Shown here: positions 34,040 through 42,012 of the stretch, one piece after another
How the letters are laid out: each line of letters begins with the position of its first letter
Position numbering within the stretch: the stretch's first letter is position 1
DNA from: CALVUJ01 sp045128835
GTDB taxonomy: Bacteria; Bacillota_I; Bacilli_A; RFN20; DUOF01
Direction: 5' to 3'
Assembly (NCBI GenBank): GCA_045128835.1
Contig: JBGVRX010000006.1
Location: 1 to 63,536 of the forward strand
DNA length: 63,536 nt
Notes under the pieces: model-generated
Databases searched by the model: none
Told to the model about the DNA's origin: nothing
What the model saw: the letters and a program-made list of their open reading frames with translations, nothing else
Made by a program: the position numbers and the translations under genes

Positions 34040-34246
34040 TTAATTAGTTGTATCAATACAGATATTGATAGCTCTTAATCCTTTTTCAGATTCGATAAGT
34101 TCAAAGCTAACTTTTTCTTCTGGATTTATAGTCTTGAAGCCATCCATTTTTAGTTCACTGTAGTGAAAGAAAACAGAATCGCCACTAGATGTGTTGATAA
34201 ATCCATATCCCTTTCTTTTGTTAAAACTTTTTACTGTTCCGTTCAT
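34040..34246 (-). CDS. Cold-shock protein, CspA family
   Basis: A 68-aa single-stranded nucleic-acid-binding OB-fold protein. RNP1 is KGYGFI (12-17) and RNP2 is VFFHYSEL. It resembles the neighbour at 34367 closely, with changes (TSSGDSV, NPEEKVSFELIE). Its start is ambiguous in spacing: AAGGAGG lies 13 nt before this ATG and 3 nt before an ATG-AGT-TAA mini-frame. The leader starts with a 7-bp dyad touching the SD. Confidence 0.92.
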   Translation of the reverse strand: MNGTVKSFNKRKGYGFINTSSGDSVFFHYSELKMDGFKTINPEEKVSFELIESEKGLRAINICIDTTN

Positions 34247-34259
34247 ATTAACTCATAGA

Positions 34260-34315
34260 CCTCCTTGTGAAATACGTTCACAAATTAATTATAACGAATT
34301 AAAAAGGCTTAACAA
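34260..34315 (-). promoter_or_regulatory. Promoter and dyad leader of the cold-shock gene at 34040
   Basis: Read on the minus strand: -35 TTGTTA (34315-34310), 16-nt spacer, -10 TATAAT (34293-34288), then TTGTGAA-N5-TTCACAA (34283-34265), whose 3' end merges into AAGGAGG (34266-34260). The transcript would start at the dyad. It resembles a Rex operator but has five rather than four spacer bases, so a 5'-end mRNA hairpin is equally likely. Confidence 0.6.
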
Positions 34316-34337
34316 AGCAAACGAGAATAAATTTTAA

Positions 34338-34368
34338 TTAAAATAAAAAGAGTTCATTTCGAACTCTT
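34338..34368 (-). terminator. Terminator of the cold-shock gene at 34367
   Basis: The minus-strand stem AAGAGTTCG/TGAACTCTT with a short loop is followed by T-rich sequence. The stem begins at the stop codon. It makes the two cold-shock genes separate transcripts. Confidence 0.85.
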
Positions 34369-34567
34369 ATTCTACTACTGTTATATTAACTGCTCTTAAA
34401 CCTTTTTCAGTTTCAACAACTTCGAATTCTACTGTTTGACCAGCGTTTACTGTTTTGAAACCTTCCATTTTTAGTTCACTGTAGTGGAAGAATAAATCTT
34501 TCCCTTCGTCAGTTTTAATAAAGCCATAGCCTTTTTCTTTGTTGAAATTTTTTACTGTACCTTTCAT
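34367..34567 (-). CDS. Cold-shock protein, CspA family (second copy)
   Basis: 66 aa, OB fold: MKGTVKNFNKEKGYGFI with RNP1 KGYGFI and RNP2 LFFHYSEL. It is closer to the general Csp consensus than the copy at 34040. It binds single-stranded RNA or DNA and keeps mRNA unfolded. It has its own terminator. The SD is weak (AGAAG), with AAAGG further up. The tandem pair is probably a lineage duplication. Confidence 0.94.
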   Translation of the reverse strand: MKGTVKNFNKEKGYGFIKTDEGKDLFFHYSELKMEGFKTVNAGQTVEFEVVETEKGLRAVNITVVE

Positions 34568-34668
34568 CTTCTAACCTAAACCTTTCGTAATTTCTAAAAA
34601 AAGTATATCACATGCTTAAAAAATATTAATAGTTTTTTACTTTTATTTTAAAAAATGTAGGAATGGTT

Positions 34669-34686
34669 TAAAATTAAATTGGTGAT
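34669..34686 (+). promoter_or_regulatory. Compact promoter-SD module of the SpoU-type gene
   Basis: TAAAAT (34669-34674), exactly 6 nt, GGTGAT (34681-34686), 3 nt, ATG 34690. Confidence 0.6.
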
Positions 34687-34689
34687 TTT

Positions 34690-35562
34690 ATGGAAAGTGT
34701 AGAAATTAGATTAGAAAAATTTATAGAAAAGAATAAATATAATATTGAGGCAATTGGCGCTCAAAACGGAAAGATAAAAGAAGTTTTGGCAATTATTAAT
34801 AACTCAAAACCAAATAAAAATAACTTCTTTGTTATTGATGGGATATGGGCTCATGAAAAAGCATTGAATAATGACTTAGAGGTTGATTCATTTATTTTTT
34901 GCCCTGAAATTATAACAAGTCATGAAGCGATGAACTTAATTGAAAGTTTTTTTGCCAAAGCTAAAAAGACTTATCAAGTTTCTTTAAAAACATTTATGAA
35001 GATTTGCGAGAAAGATGATCCTAAAGGAATGATTTCTATTTGTAAGTTCCCTTTAAGTAAATTAGAGGATATTAAGTTAAGTAAAAATAATATTATTATT
35101 GTTCTTGATGGATTGGAGATTCCTGGTAATGTAGGAACAATTTTAAGAGCTTGTGATGGAGCAAATATTGATGGTGTTTTCTTATGTAACAGAAGAGCTA
35201 GAATTACTCACCCTAAAATTATTAAAGGAAGCATGGGTGCTGCTTTTACAAAACCAGTTGTAGAATTTGGAAGTGTTGAAGAGTGTAAAGCTTGGTTAAA
35301 GAAGAAGAACTTCAAAATATATTTAACAGACACAAGAGCAACTAAAACATATTTTGAAGAATCTTACGAAGGTAGAGTTGCTTTAATTGTAGGTAGTGAA
35401 AGATATGGAATAACTAAGCCTTGGTATGATGGTGATTATGAAATGATTATGATTCCAATGCTAGGTCAATGTGATTCTTTAAATGTTGCTATTGCTACAA
35501 CTATTATTGCGTATGAAGCAAGTTTAAAACAAAAAGGTTTTATGAAGGGTGAAAAACGATGA
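34690..35562 (+). CDS. SpoU/TrmH-family RNA 2'-O-methyltransferase
   Basis: A 290-aa SPOUT enzyme. An N-terminal RNA-binding region (about 1-125, with FFVIDGIWAHEKAL) precedes the knotted catalytic domain: motif 1 DGLEIPGNVGTILRACDGAN near 140, motif 2 LIVGSERYGI near 235, motif 3 IPMLGQCDSLNVAIATTI near 256. It methylates a ribose 2'-OH in rRNA or tRNA; the site is unknown. The stop overlaps the next ATG by 4 nt. First gene of a unit with the S66 peptidase and the MFS protein. Confidence 0.93.
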   Translation: MESVEIRLEKFIEKNKYNIEAIGAQNGKIKEVLAIINNSKPNKNNFFVIDGIWAHEKALNNDLEVDSFIFCPEIITSHEAMNLIESFFAKAKKTYQVSLKTFMKICEKDDPKGMISICKFPLSKLEDIKLSKNNIIIVLDGLEIPGNVGTILRACDGANIDGVFLCNRRARITHPKIIKGSMGAAFTKPVVEFGSVEECKAWLKKKNFKIYLTDTRATKTYFEESYEGRVALIVGSERYGITKPWYDGDYEMIMIPMLGQCDSLNVAIATTIIAYEASLKQKGFMKGEKR

Positions 35563-36581
35563 AGTATCCAGAGTTTTTAAAAAAAGATGACAAGATTGTT
35601 TTAACTGCTTTATCTGCAGGTGTTTCTAAAAAAGATATCGAAAGAAAAGAAAGATATTTAAAGGCTGCTGACAATTTAAGAAGAGAAGGTTTTAATGTAG
35701 AAATGCAAGAGCATTGTTTAAAACAAAGAATGTATAAAAGTGCGAGCGCTAAAGTTAGAGGTTCTAAATTTAACGAAGCTTATTTTGATGAAGATAGTAA
35801 AATGGTTCTTAATATTGCAGGAGGAGATTTCCAGTACGAAACAATGCCTTACATAAACTATAAAAAGATAAAAGATAGTAAGGCTAAGTGGGTTCAAGGA
35901 TATAGTGATACAACGCATATTATATTTTTGTTGCCAACACTATGTGATACAGCAAGTGTTTATGGAAATGGTTTAGGGGAATTTTCTACAGATGAACTAA
36001 GCGAAAGTGCAAAGAATAATTTATCGTTACTAAAAGGAGAAAATTTAACCCAACATAGCTATAAGTTTTATGGTGAAGAAAAGAATGAAGAAAATCCATA
36101 CGCTTTGCCTAAGTATACAACTGAAGTAGAATGGAAAACTTTAAGAGGCGAAAAGGAACTTGAGTTAAAAGGTAGACTTATCGGAGGATGCCAAGATGTT
36201 ATAAACGGTATTGTTGGAACTCGATTTGATAAAGTTAAAAAGTTTTTAAATAAATATAAAGACGATGGTTTTGTTTGGTTTTTAGAAACATTTTCAATGG
36301 ATGCTGGAAGATTTATGATGTCTTTAAATCAACTAAAAGAAGCAGGATATTTTAAATACTGTAAAGGAATCGTATTTGGAAGACCATTATTTTATAATCA
36401 AGAATGGATAGACATATCTTATGAAAAAGCAATAAAGAAAGTTTTGGGTAAATTAAATGTTCCTATTATATATGATGCTGATATAGGTCATGTAAAACCA
36501 ATGCTTACGCTTGTTGTTGGTAGTATAACAACATTTAAATATAAAGAAGGAAAATGTGAAGTTATTACAGAGTTGAGGTAG
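35559..36581 (+). CDS. Peptidase S66 family protein (LD-carboxypeptidase / MccF-like)
   Basis: 340 aa. Nucleophile Ser in WVQGYSDTTH near 112-121, Glu in FLETFSMDAGRF near 243, and His in DIGHVKPMLTLVVG near 307, the Ser-Glu-His triad of S66 enzymes. The length and the long insert at 150-190 fit the MccF-like branch, which cleaves processed microcin C or related acyl-adenylates, more than peptidoglycan LdcA. The cytoplasmic location (no signal) agrees. Start overlaps the methyltransferase stop. Confidence 0.88.
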   Translation: MKYPEFLKKDDKIVLTALSAGVSKKDIERKERYLKAADNLRREGFNVEMQEHCLKQRMYKSASAKVRGSKFNEAYFDEDSKMVLNIAGGDFQYETMPYINYKKIKDSKAKWVQGYSDTTHIIFLLPTLCDTASVYGNGLGEFSTDELSESAKNNLSLLKGENLTQHSYKFYGEEKNEENPYALPKYTTEVEWKTLRGEKELELKGRLIGGCQDVINGIVGTRFDKVKKFLNKYKDDGFVWFLETFSMDAGRFMMSLNQLKEAGYFKYCKGIVFGRPLFYNQEWIDISYEKAIKKVLGKLNVPIIYDADIGHVKPMLTLVVGSITTFKYKEGKCEVITELR

Positions 36582-36587
36582 TTTATT

Positions 36588-37904
36588 ATGGGTAGAGAAG
36601 GAAAGTTAACAAAAGAATCTATAGGGTATATTGTTTGTAACAGTTTGATGAAAATAATCGAATTGTTTGTTTCAACATTTTTAGTTGCGTATCTTTTAAC
36701 TATTTCTAATGGAAATATGTTTAATGTAGCAATGTATTATATTATGCAATATATTGGCCTAGGTTTCTTTTATTCTTTGTTTAGTAGTTTTTTGCATAAA
36801 GGAAATAAAGTGTATTTTTATAGATCGTCTATTTTACTTAAATGTATATTTTTGATTTTGATTTCATTACTTAAGGAAAGAGTTGTAGATTATGTTATAC
36901 CAATAGCGTTATTTTATGGATTATCCTCAGGAGTATATTGGTCTAGTTACAATGTTATGATGAATGAAGCAATTAGTTCAAAAAGTATACAAAAATTTTA
37001 TGGTTTATATAATATTTGGGGATATATAGTTAATATTGTAGCTCCAATCGCATTAGGTTCGATTATTGAAGCAGGATCTTTTGTTACTACGGCAATATAT
37101 GCTTTTGTTGTTTGTTTGATTTTGTTTTTTGCTACATTCTTGCTTGTCAGCAGAAAAGAAGAAGGAGATAAACTTAATTTTAAAGGTTTGATTGAAGATG
37201 TTAAAAATAGTAAGAAAGGAAAGGCTTTTTTAGAATGCTATTTAATGACCTTTGTTAATGGATTAAGAACAAGTACGGCGACACTTATTACGATTTTGAT
37301 TGTTTTAACTTTTAATAGTAATATGAGTTTAGGGTCACTTTCTTCAATAATGTCAGTTGTTGCTATTCTTGTTACGTTCTTTTTTATGAAAAAGTATAAT
37401 TCTAAAAAAGTTAAGATTGTCTTTTTATGTGCATTTTTATGTTTTATTGGTATAGTAGGAGTTTTATTTAGTATAAGTAAGCCAACAATTATTTTATTTA
37501 ATGTATTGTTTACAATCGCAATGATAGTGCCAGACAATATAAACTCTCAAAAGAGAATGGGATTAATAAGAATTACAGGAAAGTTAAAGTACGCTTTAGA
37601 GCATAACGTTTTGGCGGAAGTTTCTTTAAATATAGGTAGAGTTATTTCATATGTGATTCTATTGATAGCTAGTTTTAGTAACTCTTTAAATGTATATAAA
37701 GTTTTGTTAGTTATTAATTTAATGTGTATTTGTTTGTATTGTTTTGTAATTTATAAGATTGAAAGAAAATATTCGGGTATTGTTCTTAAAAACGATATTA
37801 TGGAACATTTAAGAGAAGTTGAGGATGATTGTCCTAATTATTATCACTATAAGGGTGAAATAAAAAAAGAAGTTTTAAGTTATCAGGTTGATAAAACTGA
37901 GTAA
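36588..37904 (+). CDS. MFS-like multi-pass membrane transporter
   Basis: 438 aa with about twelve hydrophobic segments and a cytoplasmic C-terminal tail. Visible: LFYGLSSGVYWSSYNVMMNE near 108-127 and a central charged loop VSRKEEGDKLNFKGLIEDV (about 186-205), which fit the major facilitator layout. No drug- or sugar-specific signature seen. It follows the S66 gene by 6 nt with GAGGTAG before ATG. Substrate unknown. Confidence 0.78.
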   Translation: MGREGKLTKESIGYIVCNSLMKIIELFVSTFLVAYLLTISNGNMFNVAMYYIMQYIGLGFFYSLFSSFLHKGNKVYFYRSSILLKCIFLILISLLKERVVDYVIPIALFYGLSSGVYWSSYNVMMNEAISSKSIQKFYGLYNIWGYIVNIVAPIALGSIIEAGSFVTTAIYAFVVCLILFFATFLLVSRKEEGDKLNFKGLIEDVKNSKKGKAFLECYLMTFVNGLRTSTATLITILIVLTFNSNMSLGSLSSIMSVVAILVTFFFMKKYNSKKVKIVFLCAFLCFIGIVGVLFSISKPTIILFNVLFTIAMIVPDNINSQKRMGLIRITGKLKYALEHNVLAEVSLNIGRVISYVILLIASFSNSLNVYKVLLVINLMCICLYCFVIYKIERKYSGIVLKNDIMEHLREVEDDCPNYYHYKGEIKKEVLSYQVDKTE

Positions 37905-37910
37905 ATATTT

Positions 37911-37930
37911 TAATATGGAAAAGAGGTGAT
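37911..37930 (+). promoter_or_regulatory. Compact promoter-SD module of dnaE
   Basis: TAATAT (37911-37916), exactly 6 nt, GAGGTGAT (37923-37930), 4 nt, ATG 37935. It lies just after the MFS stop. Confidence 0.6.
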
Positions 37931-37934
37931 TTGT

Positions 37935-40900
37935 ATGAAAGGAGAATTATGTATAAAAAGTGGATATACATTCCTTTCAAGCACCTTGAAAATTGAAGAT
38001 ATTATAACTATCGCTAAAGAAAGAAAATATTCTTATTTAGGTCTAATTGATAAAGATGTAATGTTTGGATGCATGGAGTTTTATAATGCTTGTAAGAAGA
38101 ACGATATTAAACCAATAATTGGTGTTGAATTTGAACTTAATAATGGAATTATTTGTTTAATTGCTAAAGACAATGAAGGATATTTAGCTTTAGTTAAGTT
38201 ATCTAGTTTTGTTAATACAAGTAAAGAAAAATTGACTATTGATTTAGTCAAAGAATATAAAGAACATCTAATAGTGGTTGTTCCTGGATTTAGGGGGCTT
38301 AGACATCTTGATAAAGATGAATATGTTACATTCCTTGATTATTACAAAGATACATTTCCTTATTTCTATATAGGTATGGAATATTATCAAAATAAAGAGT
38401 TGTATAAAACAAATGCTTATTTAAGAGATTTAGATTATAAGAAGATTTATTTCAATAATATTGTTAGTGAAGATAAATATGATTTAGATAATATCGATGT
38501 TCTAAAAGCAATTAAAAATAATGAAGTTATTGGTTATTCTAGAAATAAAGAAAACCTAACTTACAGTTGCTTTTTAAGTGATGATGAAAAAAGAAATAAT
38601 TTTACTTATGAGGAACTAAAAGGTTGTGAAGAATTAGTTGAATTATTGAATGTTGATTTTACTAAATCAGAGTTGAGAATTTGTAAGTTTAGTGAAGATG
38701 AATCTTTTAACTCTAAAACGTATTTAACAAAATTAGCGTACAAGGGATTAGAAAAAAGAAATAAAGAATTTTCTAAAGATAAGCGATATGTTGAAAGATT
38801 AGAAAAAGAATTAAAAGTTATAAATGAAATGGGCTTTGCTGATTATTTTTTAATTGTTTATGATTATGTTAAATTTGCGAAAAAGAATAATATTTTAGTA
38901 GGCCCAGGAAGAGGTAGTGCGGCAGGAAGTTTAGTTTCGTATGTTCTTGGTATTACAAATGTTGATCCTATTAAATATGATCTATTGTTTGAACGTTTCT
39001 TGAATGTTGAAAGAATTAGTATGCCTGATATTGATATCGACTTCCAAGATAATAGAAGAGATGAGGTTGCTAATTATTTAAAAGATAAATATGGTAGTGA
39101 TAGAGTAGCTAATATTGTTACGTTTTCTACTTTAGCTGCAAAACAAGTTTTAAGGGATTGTGCACGTGTTGTAGGATTAAGTAAGCAAGATATTGAACTA
39201 CTTTCAAAGAAAGCACATAGAAGCGGAAGAAATTCATTGAAAAGTATGATGGAGTTAAGTGAAGAGTTTAAAACTTTCATAACTAGCGATGATAAATATT
39301 TAGATGTTTATAATATTGCTTTATCTTTAGAGGGGCTACCTCGTCAAACTTCTATTCATGCGGCAGGTATGGTTATAGCAAATGATAAGTTAGAAAATAT
39401 TTTGCCAGTTATTGGAGATAGTAAAGGTCTTATTGTCCAATATGATATGAATTATTTAGAAGATTTAGGCCTTCTAAAAATGGATTTATTAGGATTAAGA
39501 AACTTAACAATTATTGATGATTGTTTAAAAGAGATAAAAAGAGTTTATGATATTAGTTTAGATTTGAATAATATTGATTATGAGAATCCTAAAATTTATA
39601 AAATGATAGGTGAAGGAAAGACTTCTGGACTATTCCAATTAGAGAGTGAAGGAATGAAAAAGACTATTAAAATAGTTGATCCTAAATGTTTTGATGATGT
39701 GGCGTCAATTATTGCTTTATATAGACCAGGACCTCGTGATTTTATTGAAGAGTTTACTTTAAGGAAAAACGGCAAAATAAAGGTTGTTTATCCGGATAAG
39801 AGTTTGGAGAATATATTGAAATCTACCTATGGAATAATAGTTTATCAAGAGCAAATATTACAAGTTGCGACAGTGTTTGCTGGTTTCTCTTTAGCTAAGG
39901 CTGATATTTTAAGAAGAGCAATGTCTAAAAAAGAAGAAAGTAAAATGTTAGCGCTTAAAGAAGAATTTATTCAAGGTAGTATTAAAAAAGGACACTCTAA
40001 AGAAAAAGCAGAAGAAGTATTTGCGTTAATTTTAAAATTTGCTAGTTATGGATTTAATAAAGCGCATACGGTTAGTTATTCTTTAATAGCTATTCAAATG
40101 GCTTATTTGAAATTATATTATCCTTCAATTTTCTTCTCGTGCGTAATGGAGTCGTTTGCTTTTGGTGATAAGTTTGGAGAATATATAAAAGAAGCTAAAG
40201 ATAATGGGATTGCTCTTGTTTTACCTAGTGTTAATCATAGTGATTATGGATTTAGGGCAATCAGCCAAGATAAGATAAGTTTTGGGTTGTCTCATATTAA
40301 AGGCATAAGTAGCCAAATGGTGAAAAACATTATTAAAGAAAGTAACGAAAAGCAATTTGAAGGTTATATTGATTTTATAGTAAGAATGAGTAAATACAAA
40401 CTTGGAGAAGGTCAACTTAACTTGCTTGTAGATTCTGGAGCTTTAGATGACTTTGGTTATAATAGAAGTACACTAAAGAAAAACTATAATAAGATAGTTA
40501 AATATTCTGATATGATAACAATAAACAACGGTGATCAACTTAGTTTTGATTTTGATCTTGTTGATGTTCCTAGTATTGATGAAGTTGAGGAGTCAAATGA
40601 AAAGTTGTCTTTAGAGAATGAAGTTTTAGGTTCTTATATAAGCGAATTCCCGCTTGAAAAATTAAGAGACAAGTTGAATAAAAATGGTTTTATTAATTGC
40701 TCTATCATAAGTAAATACAACAATAAAAATGTCAAGATTATTTTGATGGTTAAAAAGAATAAAATTATAAAAACTAAGAAAAATGAACTTATGTCTATTA
40801 CAACAATGATAGATGAATTTGGTAGTGTTGGAGTTGTTATTTTCCCTTCATTATATAAGCAAACATCAAACTTACTTAATGTAGGAGGCTATCTTGTTAT

Positions 40901-40982
40901 AGAGGGAAAAGTAGAAGTTAAAGAAAATGTTTCTATCGTTGCTAATAGTATAAAAGAATTTCAAATAAAGGCAAATGGCTAG
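37935..40982 (+). CDS. dnaE: DNA polymerase III alpha subunit, DnaE type
   Basis: A 1015-aa family C polymerase, shorter than the usual 1100-1160. The N-terminal PHP domain is degenerate: the HLHxHS metal motif is LCIKSGYTF and TDH is IDKD, so it is unlikely to bind metal, as in Bacillus DnaE. The palm has PDIDIDFQD (about 363-371), VGPGRGSAAGSLVSYVLGI near 324, and the helix-hairpin-helix region follows. A C-terminal OB-fold ends the protein (VKIILMVKKNKI and after). ATG 37935 is preferred over GTG 37926, which is inside the SD GAGGTGAT. No polC in the window. Confidence 0.95.
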   Translation: MKGELCIKSGYTFLSSTLKIEDIITIAKERKYSYLGLIDKDVMFGCMEFYNACKKNDIKPIIGVEFELNNGIICLIAKDNEGYLALVKLSSFVNTSKEKLTIDLVKEYKEHLIVVVPGFRGLRHLDKDEYVTFLDYYKDTFPYFYIGMEYYQNKELYKTNAYLRDLDYKKIYFNNIVSEDKYDLDNIDVLKAIKNNEVIGYSRNKENLTYSCFLSDDEKRNNFTYEELKGCEELVELLNVDFTKSELRICKFSEDESFNSKTYLTKLAYKGLEKRNKEFSKDKRYVERLEKELKVINEMGFADYFLIVYDYVKFAKKNNILVGPGRGSAAGSLVSYVLGITNVDPIKYDLLFERFLNVERISMPDIDIDFQDNRRDEVANYLKDKYGSDRVANIVTFSTLAAKQVLRDCARVVGLSKQDIELLSKKAHRSGRNSLKSMMELSEEFKTFITSDDKYLDVYNIALSLEGLPRQTSIHAAGMVIANDKLENILPVIGDSKGLIVQYDMNYLEDLGLLKMDLLGLRNLTIIDDCLKEIKRVYDISLDLNNIDYENPKIYKMIGEGKTSGLFQLESEGMKKTIKIVDPKCFDDVASIIALYRPGPRDFIEEFTLRKNGKIKVVYPDKSLENILKSTYGIIVYQEQILQVATVFAGFSLAKADILRRAMSKKEESKMLALKEEFIQGSIKKGHSKEKAEEVFALILKFASYGFNKAHTVSYSLIAIQMAYLKLYYPSIFFSCVMESFAFGDKFGEYIKEAKDNGIALVLPSVNHSDYGFRAISQDKISFGLSHIKGISSQMVKNIIKESNEKQFEGYIDFIVRMSKYKLGEGQLNLLVDSGALDDFGYNRSTLKKNYNKIVKYSDMITINNGDQLSFDFDLVDVPSIDEVEESNEKLSLENEVLGSYISEFPLEKLRDKLNKNGFINCSIISKYNNKNVKIILMVKKNKIIKTKKNELMSITTMIDEFGSVGVVIFPSLYKQTSNLLNVGGYLVIEGKVEVKENVSIVANSIKEFQIKANG

Positions 40983-41007
40983 TTGTCTAGACTATTGCCT
41001 TTTTTTA
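40967..41007 (+). terminator. Terminator of dnaE
   Basis: AAAGGCAA pairs with TTGCCTTT around an inner CTAG-TTGT-CTAG hairpin, followed by a T run. The 5' arm lies inside the last codons of dnaE. Confidence 0.85.
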
Positions 41008-41047
41008 TTTAATGATGTATAATCAGGGCTGTTAAGGAGAGAAAAAA

Positions 41048-41905
41048 ATGAAAAAATTTAAAAGCAAATTATTAACTTTAGCAGTAGCAGCATGTGCTTT
41101 AGTAGGCACAGCAGGATGTTCATCTAACATCAAATTCAATCAAGAAGATTTAGACAAAGTGATGAAAGAAACACAAGAATATTTAGAGGCTCAAAACAAC
41201 TATTCTACAGAGTTCGCTAGAAACCAATTAATCGATTATTTAGCAAAAGGAATCGATTCATTAGATGATAATTTTGTTAATACAAAATATTCTATCGAAG
41301 CAAAACAACGCGATATATTTGGTAACTTAATTGAATCTGAATCAATTACTTATAAGAACTATAAGGATGGAGATACAGTAAAACTTTATGCTAAAACAGG
41401 CGACGAAGAAGCGTTCGTTACATTTAAATTAATCAAAAATGATACTGAATACAAATATGAAATTAAAATGTATGATGTAGCAACAAAGAAATATACAACG
41501 CATGTAGTTGACGCTTATGGTGTTGAAGCATCTGCGGATGTTCAAGTAGATGAAATTCAAGATTCAGTACTATTAGTTTCTATGCTAGGATCTATTACTA
41601 ATGTTGTAAATTTATATAGTAATGTATATACTGTGGTTACAAGTAATCCACAAATGAATGTTGTTATGGATAAAATCAGTGAAACAAAAACAGTATTTAC
41701 TCTTGTTGTAACTGAAAATGATGATTTAGTAGATTGCTTAACTAAGTTAACTTTTGAAAACGGTTATATGACTGAATGGGAAGTTGTAAGTATGACTGAT
41801 AGTGAAGGATTTAACGGAGCAGAAAGCCAAAAAATGACTATCGAATATAATATTGCGAACTTTGAATTAGACAACATCGGTTCATACACAGAAATGATTG
41901 GATAA
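41048..41905 (+). CDS. Lipoprotein of unknown function
   Basis: 285 aa. A lipoprotein signal (MKKFKSKLLTLAVAACALVG) with lipobox GTAGC and lipid Cys at about 25, so it is anchored outside the membrane. The mature part alternates strands (IEAKQRDIFGNLIESESITY, KLYAKTGDEEAFVTFKLI), a lipocalin-like or lolA-like pattern, but no family is recognised. AAGGAG lies before ATG. It has its own terminator and sits between dnaE and polA. TATAAT at 41018-41023 is a likely -10. Confidence 0.8.
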   Translation: MKKFKSKLLTLAVAACALVGTAGCSSNIKFNQEDLDKVMKETQEYLEAQNNYSTEFARNQLIDYLAKGIDSLDDNFVNTKYSIEAKQRDIFGNLIESESITYKNYKDGDTVKLYAKTGDEEAFVTFKLIKNDTEYKYEIKMYDVATKKYTTHVVDAYGVEASADVQVDEIQDSVLLVSMLGSITNVVNLYSNVYTVVTSNPQMNVVMDKISETKTVFTLVVTENDDLVDCLTKLTFENGYMTEWEVVSMTDSEGFNGAESQKMTIEYNIANFELDNIGSYTEMIG

Positions 41906-41925
41906 AATCCAAAAAACAAATAGAG

Positions 41926-41955
41926 AAAAGAACTACAATCGTAGTTCTTTTTTGT
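41926..41955 (+). terminator. Terminator of the lipoprotein gene
   Basis: The stem AAAAGAACTAC/GTAGTTCTTTT with loop AATC is followed by T-rich sequence. Confidence 0.9.
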
Positions 41956-41977
41956 TTTATAAATAGATGTTTAATGG

Positions 41978-41983
41978 TATAAT
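41978..41983 (+). promoter_or_regulatory. Extended -10 of polA
   Basis: TGG-TATAAT (hexamer 41978-41983). The SD GGGGGAAT lies just before ATG 42013. The -10 overlaps the in-frame TTG at 41983. Confidence 0.6.
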
Positions 41984-42012
41984 TGTTATGGTTGAAATTG
42001 GGGGAATATTTA

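Noticed and set aside
34265..34283. Rex operator at the cold-shock gene
   Set aside because: The half-sites fit but the spacer is 5 nt, not 4, and the site lies at the transcript start next to the SD; left open as a finding and not called Rex.
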